From assembly GCA_900554845.1 (NCBI GenBank), contig USIY01000099.1:1-7485 (forward strand): a stretch of 7,485 nt of DNA, written 5' to 3'. Positions 1 to 6,528 of the stretch are shown in pieces (the stretch's first letter is position 1; the number at the start of each line of letters is the position of its first letter). A model generated the notes under the pieces. It saw only the letters and a list, made by a program, of their open reading frames with translations, did not search any database and had not been told where the DNA came from. This DNA is from an uncultured Bacteroidales bacterium (GTDB lineage Bacteria; Bacteroidota; Bacteroidia; Bacteroidales; Muribaculaceae). Both the position numbers and the translations under genes were made by a program.

Positions 1-151
1 ATCATATTGATGCCTCTCTTGGCATATTTGCTAATCAATTACGCTTTAATAACGCCACAAAATTAATAAATGTTTTTGAATTATGTTGTAAAACATAAAA
101 ATAATTTCTAAAATTTTGGAATTATAATATAAGTTTCTGTATAACATGTTG

Positions 152-166
152 TTTATCAGCGATAAA
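152..166. repeat. short inverted repeat TTTATC-AGC-GATAAA
   Basis: Two perfect 6-base arms (152-157 and 161-166) flank a 3-base spacer. An 8-base palindrome AACATGTT (143-150) lies just before it. The element sits about 45 bases upstream of the candidate -33 box, where an activator or repressor could bind. It is short, and AT-rich DNA produces such repeats by chance, so an operator role is only a suggestion. Confidence 0.25.
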
Positions 167-209
167 TGAGAATCGTTGGATAAATGCATATTTTGGGGGA
201 ATTAGGCGA

Positions 210-239
210 TTTGAGGAATATGGGCGTATTGTATATTGC
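210..239 (+). promoter_or_regulatory. candidate Bacteroides-type promoter for the lyase-led operon
   Basis: TTTG at 210-213 is followed, after 18 bases, by TATATTGC at 232-239. The known Bacteroidota housekeeping promoter has TTTG near -33 and TAnnTTTG near -7, about 19-20 bases apart. The -33 box is exact, whereas the -7 box matches only in part (TA..TTG-like) and the spacing is slightly short. Transcription would start near 246, leaving a leader of roughly 48 bases before the ATG at 294. Better promoters may exist further upstream, outside the window. Confidence 0.3.
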
Positions 240-272
240 GAATCAGAATAAATTTCGTAAATTGCACACTCT

Positions 273-290
273 CAAAGCCCAAAGCCCAAA
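273..290 (+). repeat. tandem CAAAGCC repeat next to the start codon
   Basis: The 7-base unit CAAAGCC occurs twice head to tail (273-279 and 280-286) and is followed by a partial third copy, CAAA (287-290). It ends three bases before the ATG at 294, where a ribosome-binding site would normally lie, and there is no purine-rich Shine-Dalgarno sequence. Bacteroidota often initiate without one. Whether the repeat affects translation or is a chance duplication cannot be decided here. Confidence 0.4.
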
Positions 291-293
291 TAA

Positions 294-2597
294 ATGAAAA
301 AAGGAGGAATAATAACAGGAATCATACTTGTCAGCAGTATGGCGATGATGTCGCAGAATGTTGATAAGGTCAATAAATATCTGGATAAAGGGGAGACATT
401 CCTCAGCGACCGGCTGCAGATGCACTGGAACACTCATGCCACTCAACAATATATGCATGGAGGGGCATATTCGCACTGCGGAGGAGATTCGGCAGTCTAT
501 CCCACATTGCAGATCAATGGGGCCCGCAGTCATGTCACACGTTACAAACGACCGAATCTTGATTCCGTTCCTGCTCGACAAGAGGATAATCGAGGGATGT
601 GGTTACGAAACAACTCGTTGCCGGGAAATCCTTATGAATGGGCTCCGTTGCAGAGCACGGGAAACATAGTAGGCAGTATCAACAGGGAAATAACGGGAAT
701 TGCACTTGACGCCGCACGACTTTATGACAAGGCCTGGAAGGCCGGAAAAGTGACAGAACGCGATAAAGGTTATGCAAGGATGGCGCATAATGTTCTCACA
801 ACATATATGCGGGGAGTGCTCCACACCAATATGCCGGTGGATCTTGACCACGGCCATATGCAGACTCTTTACGGCCTTCAGACTCAGGAGGTGATTCATG
901 AAGAGACTGTGCCCCATCTTACAGAGATCTATCGTATTCTGCGCGACAGAGGAGAAATCCGGGATGTCGCTGAGCAAACCGATATAGAGAACGGGTTCCG
1001 TCATTGGGCCGACATTATCGAGGCCAACGGAGTGCCTCACAACAACTGGGATCTGATGCAGGCCCGTTTCATATTCAATATCGCCCAAATCTTAAAATCC
1101 GACAGCGCCTATGCCGACAAGAAAGGTCGTGAGCATTATCTGGCGGTTGTGGAGACGGAAAACAGCATACGCCAATGGAGCCTGAAGGGAATCACCGACT
1201 ATGGCTATGACAAAGACAACGGTATATGGTGCGAATGCCCCGGGTATTCTCAAGTCGTATTGGGCGATCTTGCGGAATTTGTGAGGTTGTATCGCGAGGA
1301 ACTCGGCAAAGATCTGACCGAACAATTACCGATAATCAAAAAGGCGGCTTATGCGAATGTGGAATATTTATATCCCGATTCAATGACCATCGGCTTCGGC
1401 GACACGCATCCATCGCGTATAAAACCTGAGATATATGAAAAATTGGGAATCGACATGTCCACACTCCATCCGTCAAGGACATTCGGCGCACCTAAAACGT
1501 CGTGGCTTGTGCAACGTACGGGCATGCAGCCCCTAAAAAGCCTTGCGTTCGCGCTCAACGCCAGCGACGGCAACCATATGCACGCAAACGGTATCTCTAT
1601 GGAATTATATGCCAGAGGCCAGCGTCTTGCCCCGGACGCCGGTATAGGGTATTCTCTTTACAGCGGCGATGACTATAAGGAATGGTACAGCCAGTTCCCG
1701 GCGCACAACACCGTATGCGTAAACGGTATATCGGCTTATCCCGTGATGAAAAGCAACCATCCTTTCAGAATTATTGAAAACACGGACACCGAACTCGGCA
1801 AAGAGGGCGCTGTGCAGTATTCGATAGTCTCTATGACTGAGCCGGAGACATTCGCCGACCAACAGCGTCTTGTAGCGATGATTTCGGCTAAGGAGGACAA
1901 TGGAAAAGGATATTTTGTCGATATATTCAGGAGCCGACAGCCTGACGGCGGAGACATGCAGTTCCATGATTATTTCTATCATAATATGGGTCAGTCGATG
2001 AGTTGCGATGACACGCAAGGTAATGCCATAGCAATGGAACCTACCAAGGAGCTCGCTTTTGCCGGCGCACACTTGGGAGCCTACAGTTATTTGTTTGACA
2101 AGTATTGCGCCGAGACTTCCGAGGACGCTGTAATGACGTATATGTTGACTCCTGTGAACCAGGATTATCTCAAAAGTATTGGAGAGGAGAATAGAGGTCC
2201 CATTACTATGAAGCAGTATGTCAAAGGGGAGAACGACCGTACTTTGTTCCGTTGCAAGGCTCCTACAACCGAGGGGTTGTCGCGTATGAAGAATATGCCC
2301 TATAATATTAAGGAGACCCCGACTCTGACATATGTTGCCCGCCAGCAGGGAGAGGCCTGGCAAAGACCGTTCGTGAACGTATTTGTGCCCGATGGCGCAG
2401 GAATCGAGAATGATGTTGTGAAAGTGGAATTTCCTGAGGTGAAGAACGTCGGGAAAGGAGAGGTGTCGTCAGCGGCTGTTCTTGTGACGCATGCCGACGG
2501 CAATCGTGACCTTATAGTCAGCACCGACCGTAAGGACGCCAAAGTCAGCGTGCTGGGCAGAACCTTTACCGGACTTTTCAATGCTGTGAGAATGTGA
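294..2597 (+). CDS. heparinase II/III-like polysaccharide lyase, exported
   Basis: A predicted polysaccharide lyase of the heparinase II/III superfamily (767 aa), expected to cleave a uronic-acid-containing glycan by beta-elimination in the periplasm. Residues 1-20 form a signal peptide (MKK, a hydrophobic run, then small residues before QN). Residues about 25-380 look all-helical and fit the alpha/alpha-toroid domain, with NNW at 250-252. The beta-sheet domain follows from about 400: GNHMHANG (426-433) with His428 and His430, then ELYARGQRLAPDAGIGY (437-453), Tyr459-461 and HNTV (471-474). These are hallmarks of the Heparinase_II_III domain, where His and Tyr residues act in catalysis or bind metal. 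Length is normal for the group. The ATG at 294 gives a proper signal peptide, so I keep it. It is first in the apparent operon. The exact PL family is not recognised; PL27, which acts on rhamnose-glucuronate ends of arabinogalactan, is one candidate from context only. Alginate, chondroitin or other uronate substrates remain possible. Confidence 0.8.
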   Translation: MKKGGIITGIILVSSMAMMSQNVDKVNKYLDKGETFLSDRLQMHWNTHATQQYMHGGAYSHCGGDSAVYPTLQINGARSHVTRYKRPNLDSVPARQEDNRGMWLRNNSLPGNPYEWAPLQSTGNIVGSINREITGIALDAARLYDKAWKAGKVTERDKGYARMAHNVLTTYMRGVLHTNMPVDLDHGHMQTLYGLQTQEVIHEETVPHLTEIYRILRDRGEIRDVAEQTDIENGFRHWADIIEANGVPHNNWDLMQARFIFNIAQILKSDSAYADKKGREHYLAVVETENSIRQWSLKGITDYGYDKDNGIWCECPGYSQVVLGDLAEFVRLYREELGKDLTEQLPIIKKAAYANVEYLYPDSMTIGFGDTHPSRIKPEIYEKLGIDMSTLHPSRTFGAPKTSWLVQRTGMQPLKSLAFALNASDGNHMHANGISMELYARGQRLAPDAGIGYSLYSGDDYKEWYSQFPAHNTVCVNGISAYPVMKSNHPFRIIENTDTELGKEGAVQYSIVSMTEPETFADQQRLVAMISAKEDNGKGYFVDIFRSRQPDGGDMQFHDYFYHNMGQSMSCDDTQGNAIAMEPTKELAFAGAHLGAYSYLFDKYCAETSEDAVMTYMLTPVNQDYLKSIGEENRGPITMKQYVKGENDRTLFRCKAPTTEGLSRMKNMPYNIKETPTLTYVARQQGEAWQRPFVNVFVPDGAGIENDVVKVEFPEVKNVGKGEVSSAAVLVTHADGNRDLIVSTDRKDAKVSVLGRTFTGLFNAVRM

Positions 2598-2633
2598 TTT
2601 TAGGGTAAACACTGTCGAATTTAATTGGATATT
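2598..2633 (+). other. short intergenic gap, lyase to GH146
   Basis: About 36 bases without a hairpin followed by a T run, so no intrinsic terminator is seen and the genes are probably co-transcribed. The stretch directly before the ATG at 2634 is AT-rich (TTTAATTGGATATT) and lacks a Shine-Dalgarno sequence, as is common in Bacteroidota. Confidence 0.5.
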
Positions 2634-4544
2634 ATGAATAAAGGAGTAGTATCAATAGCGGTAATGTTGATGGCTACGGGGATATGTGGCGCACAATCGG
2701 TATATCCGGGGCAGCACAGGGGCAAAATAAAAGTTGAGAACAAAGTTGCTCCGAGAGTCAAGGCATTCGATATGAAGGATGTCAGACTTTTGCCCGGACG
2801 TGTCCATGACAACGTGGCTCGCGATTCGGCATGGATGGCAAATCTCTCTATAAAACGGCTGACCCATAGCTTTAAGAACAACGCGGGAGTTTTCGCAGGT
2901 GTGGAAGGCGGTTATGAGGCTGTTAAGAAATTCGGGGGCTGGGAATCGCTGGATTGCGATCTTCGCGGACATACCACCGGTCATTTGATGTCGGCTTACG
3001 GATTGATGTACGCAACTACTTGCGATCCACTGTTCAAAGCAAAGGGCGACAGTATAGTGGCTGTCCTCGCCGAAGTACAGGATGTTCTGGGCAACGGTTA
3101 TCTCAGCGCATATCCCGAAGAATTGATAAACCGCAATCTTAAAGGTAAATCTGTATGGGCTCCTTGGTATACGCTGCATAAAATAATGTCGGGACTGATA
3201 GACCAATACCTCCTTTCCGACAACAACCAGGCGCTGGATGCAGCTAAGAAAATGGGAGACTGGGCTTACGGCAAACTAATGGGACAGCCGGAGGAAACGC
3301 GCAGGCTGATGCTCCGCAATGAATTCGGAGGTATGAACGAGGCCCTTTACAATCTTTATTCCGTAACCGGTGACGATCGATACAGAAAACTGGGTGACTT
3401 CTTCTATCACAACGATGTGATTGATCCTCTTGCCGACGGCAACAAGGATTTCGGAACGAAGCATACCAATACATTCATACCCAAAGTAATCGGCGAGATT
3501 CGCAACTATGAGTTGACCGGATCTCCCCGTAGCCTGGACATAGCGGATCTTTTTTTCGATGAAGTGACGGGGCGCCATTGTTTCGTAACCGGCGAATGCA
3601 GTCAGAAAGAACACTTCTTCGATCCGAACAAAATGTCGCAGTTCATTAACGGCTACACCGGCGAGACCTGCTGCACATACAATATGCTGAAACTCAGCCG
3701 GCATCTTTTCTGCAACTATGCGAATCCGAAGATTGCGGACTTTTATGAGAGGGCCCTCTACAATCATATACTGGCGCAACAGGACACCGAAACAGGTATG
3801 GTCTGTTATTTCCTCCCGTTGTTATCGGGAGCTTATAAAGTATTCTCAACTCCCGAACAGAGTTTTTGGTGCTGTGTGGGCAGCGGCTTCGAAAGTCAGT
3901 CAAAATATGCGGAGAGCATATATTTCAAGGGCGATGATGAATTGCTTGTAAATCTGTTCATCCCTTCTGTTGTGAACTGGACTGAAAAGGGACTGAAAGT
4001 GAAACAGACCACTCTTTTCCCTGAGGAAGAGACAATATGCCTGGACATTGAGGACGCCCCTGCGGAAGCGATGAAAATAACGCTGCGTTATCCTGAATGG
4101 AGCGGCAAGCCGACAGTGACTGTCAATGGCAAAAAGATATCCGTAAAAGAGAAACCTTCGTCATATATAGTCCTGGACAGGAAATGGAAGAAAGGGGACC
4201 GTATTGAGGTTCGTTACCCGATGTCGCTTCGTGTAGTCACCACTCCCGACGATTCTGCCCGCGGAGCCTTGGTTTACGGCCCGGTGGTGCTTGCCGGAGA
4301 TCTCGGAACAGAGGGAATCAAAAACAATTCGTTCTCCGATCCGACCGTACGCAACGATTATTATACATATGATTATGCGATACCGGGTGATCTTCCCACA
4401 TTGCTTGAGATAGATCCGAAAAATCCCGGAAAGACAATGATCCGCACAGGAAAAGGTCTTGAATTCGATTACAAAGGGCAGAAGATCCGTCCTTTGTATG
4501 ATATGAACCACACTCGATATGTGGTCTATTGGAATCTCAAATAA
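2634..4544 (+). CDS. beta-L-arabinofuranosidase, GH146/GH127 (DUF1680) family
   Basis: A glycoside hydrolase predicted to release beta-L-arabinofuranose from plant arabinans or arabinogalactans, probably periplasmic. I start at ATG 2634 (636 aa) because it opens MNKG and a hydrophobic signal peptide ending near Gly19-Ala20; an in-frame TTG at 2625 would add only three residues. The family uses a zinc-bound cysteine nucleophile. All expected pieces are present: GETCCTYNMLKL with Glu344 and Cys346 (metal ligands), FWCCVGSGFES with Cys413 and Cys414 (one the nucleophile), and Glu326 in QKEHFF as likely acid/base. These correspond to Glu338, Cys340, Cys417, Cys418 and Glu322 of Bifidobacterium HypBA1. 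The helical (alpha/alpha)6 barrel spans about 45-430, and beta domains fill the rest. The ETC-TYNML and WCCVGSG wording and the C-terminal HTRYVVYW resemble GH146 more than GH127. It follows the lyase by 36 bases and precedes GH97 by 12 bases. Confidence 0.88.
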   Translation: MNKGVVSIAVMLMATGICGAQSVYPGQHRGKIKVENKVAPRVKAFDMKDVRLLPGRVHDNVARDSAWMANLSIKRLTHSFKNNAGVFAGVEGGYEAVKKFGGWESLDCDLRGHTTGHLMSAYGLMYATTCDPLFKAKGDSIVAVLAEVQDVLGNGYLSAYPEELINRNLKGKSVWAPWYTLHKIMSGLIDQYLLSDNNQALDAAKKMGDWAYGKLMGQPEETRRLMLRNEFGGMNEALYNLYSVTGDDRYRKLGDFFYHNDVIDPLADGNKDFGTKHTNTFIPKVIGEIRNYELTGSPRSLDIADLFFDEVTGRHCFVTGECSQKEHFFDPNKMSQFINGYTGETCCTYNMLKLSRHLFCNYANPKIADFYERALYNHILAQQDTETGMVCYFLPLLSGAYKVFSTPEQSFWCCVGSGFESQSKYAESIYFKGDDELLVNLFIPSVVNWTEKGLKVKQTTLFPEEETICLDIEDAPAEAMKITLRYPEWSGKPTVTVNGKKISVKEKPSSYIVLDRKWKKGDRIEVRYPMSLRVVTTPDDSARGALVYGPVVLAGDLGTEGIKNNSFSDPTVRNDYYTYDYAIPGDLPTLLEIDPKNPGKTMIRTGKGLEFDYKGQKIRPLYDMNHTRYVVYWNLK

Positions 4545-4556
4545 CACACATACGAA

Positions 4557-6494
4557 ATGAAACTGAATAAATATATGGCTTTGGCCGGAATCGTGGCGAC
4601 GGTAATTCCCGGTCAAGCCCTGGTGGAGGAGAATGTGCGCACTGCCACAGACAATCGTCCTGTTGCCAAAGTGGAGCGCGGCGTAGTAAAGCTGAGTCTT
4701 AAATCTCCCGACGGACGTCAGGAGGCGACTTTCTCAAAGGAGGGGGAAGAATTGACGTATTCAGTCAAATCCGACGGCAAAGATATAATTTTGCCTTCCC
4801 GTGCGGGTCTGAATATCGACAACCGTACGTGGGAGATGGCCATAGGGAAGCGTGACCTTAAGCAATTCGATGTATGGATGGAGCCTTTGACGGTGGACAG
4901 CGTACGTTATTATCTGCCTGTCGACACAACGTGGCATAACGATTTCGGCGAGCGGTCAACAGTCCGCGACCATTATAATTCCGCCACTTTGTATATGTCG
5001 TGCAAGGACAACAGCGATTATAAGCTTGATGTCGAGGTCCGTGCATACGACGAAGGAATAGCGTTCAGATATTTCTTTCCTGAACATCCTGCAGCTATAT
5101 TTCACAAAGTGACCGAGGATCTGACGGACTATACTTTCCCCGACAACACCACGGCATGGTCCGAACAATGGGCTCAGGCACGCTTCGACAAGGGCCCGGT
5201 GGATTCAATAAGCATCCCTGTGGAACGTGCGCTAACCTTGACGACTTCCGATGGGAAATGGGTGGCCCTTCTTGACGCCGACACCGACGACTGGTGTCTC
5301 ACAAAGTACCGGGCTCGAAAAGGCCATAAGAACACTCTCGAATCCGTGATGTATTCCCCTGTGGACATCGTGACGTATTATTCCACGCCGTGGAAGATAG
5401 TCATGACCGCGGACACACCCACGCAATTGTTGGAAAACAATGACATAGTGCTGAATCTGAATCCGGCTCCTAATCAGGATTTCAGTTGGGTCAAGCCCGG
5501 CAAGATAATGCGCTGCACCAAATTGACCACCGAAGCAGGCTTAAAAAACATCGACTTCTGCGCCGAGCACAACATACCTTACATGTTGTTCGACTGGCGA
5601 TGGTACGTTCCCTGTCTGAGCCATGACGGCGACGCCACAAAAGTGATACCGGAGCTGGACATGCGCCGTATAATAAGCTACGGCAAAGAGAAAGGAGTCG
5701 GTATATGGCTTTACGTCAACCAGCATGCGTTGATGAAACAGATGGACGAACTGTTTCCGTTACTTCGCGAATGGGGTGTGGCGGGCATCAAATCAGGATT
5801 CGTTCAATATGCGTCACACCGCTGGGCCACCTGGCTTCATGACATGGTGCGCAAGGCCGCCGAAAACAAACTGATGATGAACATTCATGACGAATACCGC
5901 CCTTCCGGTTTCTCGCGTACATATCCGAATCTTCTTACTCAGGAAGGTATCTGCGGCAACGAGGAATGGCCCGACGCCACACACGATACGACGCTTCCGT
6001 TCACCAGAATGCTTAACGGTCCGGCAGATTACACCATATGTTATTATGACAAACGGCTGAAGAACACCCATGGTCATCAGCTGGCGGCTTCTCTGGTATA
6101 TTTCAGCCCTCTTGAAACCATTTACTGGTACGATACCCCCGACCGTTACAACGGGGAGCCTGAGACGGAATGGTTCGAGAATCTCGAGACAACGTTCGAC
6201 GACACCAAGGTGCTGTCAGGCTATCCGGGAGCAGGAATAATAATGGCGCGCCGGAAAGGCGACAACTGGTACGGGGCCGTGATGGGCAACAATGACGGGG
6301 GCCGGATGGAAATGCCGCTGTCGTTCCTTGACAAAAATCGTAAGTACAAGGCTGTATTGTACACCGACGACGCTAAGATTAAAACGAACACACATGTCAA
6401 GGTGTCCGAACGTACTGTAAGTTCCAAAGACATTCTGAAATTCGACATACAGCCTGCGGGAGGCGCGGCCGTAAGATTCATACCTCTGCATTGA
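4557..6494 (+). CDS. GH97 glycoside hydrolase with atypical catalytic residues
   Basis: A GH97 enzyme (645 aa, typical length), related to SusB-type alpha-glucosidases and to GH97 alpha-galactosidases/beta-L-arabinopyranosidases, probably periplasmic. Residues 1-21 form a signal peptide with a likely cut after GQA. The N-terminal beta-sandwich covers about 40-300, the (beta/alpha)8 barrel about 310-560 and a C-terminal beta domain about 565-645. Family signatures include LFDWRWY (344-350), GIKSGFV (410-416), NIHDEYRPSG (442-451), RTYPNLLTQEG (454-464), GNEEW (467-471) and LPFTRMLNGPADYT (480-493). Glu463 and Glu469 match the calcium-ligand and acid positions. The residue at the retaining nucleophile position is Gly414, and the position matching SusB Glu508 is Asp445, with Glu446 beside it, so mechanism and substrate cannot be assigned. 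It begins 12 bases after the GH146 stop, which suggests co-transcription and perhaps translational coupling. Confidence 0.88.
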   Translation: MKLNKYMALAGIVATVIPGQALVEENVRTATDNRPVAKVERGVVKLSLKSPDGRQEATFSKEGEELTYSVKSDGKDIILPSRAGLNIDNRTWEMAIGKRDLKQFDVWMEPLTVDSVRYYLPVDTTWHNDFGERSTVRDHYNSATLYMSCKDNSDYKLDVEVRAYDEGIAFRYFFPEHPAAIFHKVTEDLTDYTFPDNTTAWSEQWAQARFDKGPVDSISIPVERALTLTTSDGKWVALLDADTDDWCLTKYRARKGHKNTLESVMYSPVDIVTYYSTPWKIVMTADTPTQLLENNDIVLNLNPAPNQDFSWVKPGKIMRCTKLTTEAGLKNIDFCAEHNIPYMLFDWRWYVPCLSHDGDATKVIPELDMRRIISYGKEKGVGIWLYVNQHALMKQMDELFPLLREWGVAGIKSGFVQYASHRWATWLHDMVRKAAENKLMMNIHDEYRPSGFSRTYPNLLTQEGICGNEEWPDATHDTTLPFTRMLNGPADYTICYYDKRLKNTHGHQLAASLVYFSPLETIYWYDTPDRYNGEPETEWFENLETTFDDTKVLSGYPGAGIIMARRKGDNWYGAVMGNNDGGRMEMPLSFLDKNRKYKAVLYTDDAKIKTNTHVKVSERTVSSKDILKFDIQPAGGAAVRFIPLH

Positions 6495-6528
6495 GGGGAA
6501 AGGCGTGAAAAACCGTATATAATTTAAA
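6495..6528 (+). other. short intergenic gap, GH97 to GH43
   Basis: About 34 bases with no terminator-like hairpin. The second half is AT-rich (TATATAATTTAAA) directly before the ATG at 6529, a typical leader for a Bacteroidota gene without a Shine-Dalgarno site. This supports the GH43 gene being in the same transcript as GH97, although an internal promoter cannot be excluded. Confidence 0.45.

Larger units (their letters stand above)
1..293. other. AT-rich intergenic leader, no supported gene
   Basis: This stretch is much richer in A and T than the rest of the window and contains no long open frame on either strand that looks like a protein. Two short frames enter from the left edge and stop at 64-66 and 96-98, so the tail of an upstream gene could lie in the first 100 bases, but neither is recognisable. 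The segment probably holds the promoter and 5' untranslated leader of the lyase gene starting at 294. Smaller elements in it (candidate promoter, inverted repeat, tandem repeat) are listed separately. Confidence 0.6.

Noticed and set aside
10..25. Inverted repeat ATGCC-TCTCTT-GGCAT resembling a terminator hairpin
   Set aside because: Only five base pairs, and no proper T run follows on either strand. A terminator call would be speculation.
1..98. Open frames entering from the left edge and ending at 64-66 (21 codons) and 96-98 (31 codons), either of which might be the tail of an upstream gene
   Set aside because: Both are short enough to arise by chance, neither end is recognisable, and two overlapping candidates cannot both be real.
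243..581. Minus-strand open frame of 112 residues across the leader and the 5' end of the lyase
   Set aside because: It overlaps the well-supported lyase gene, its sequence has no domain-like pattern, and other minus-strand frames in the window are similar shadows of the coding strand.
1605..2363. Minus-strand open frame of 252 residues opposite the lyase
   Set aside because: Long but fully inside the lyase gene, without recognisable motifs. Antisense frames of this size are common in coding DNA of moderate G+C.
2625..2633. TTG at 2625 as start of the GH146 gene
   Set aside because: ATG at 2634 in the same frame gives a standard signal peptide. The TTG start would only add MDI and is the less likely choice.
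3748..3759. Perfect 12-base palindrome AGAGGGCCCTCT
   Set aside because: It encodes part of the conserved YERALYNH stretch of the GH146 protein, so codon choice within a conserved motif explains it.
3813..3831. Hairpin CTCCCG-7 bases-CGGGAG resembling a terminator stem
   Set aside because: It lies in the middle of the GH146 coding region and has no T run, so it is unlikely to end transcription.
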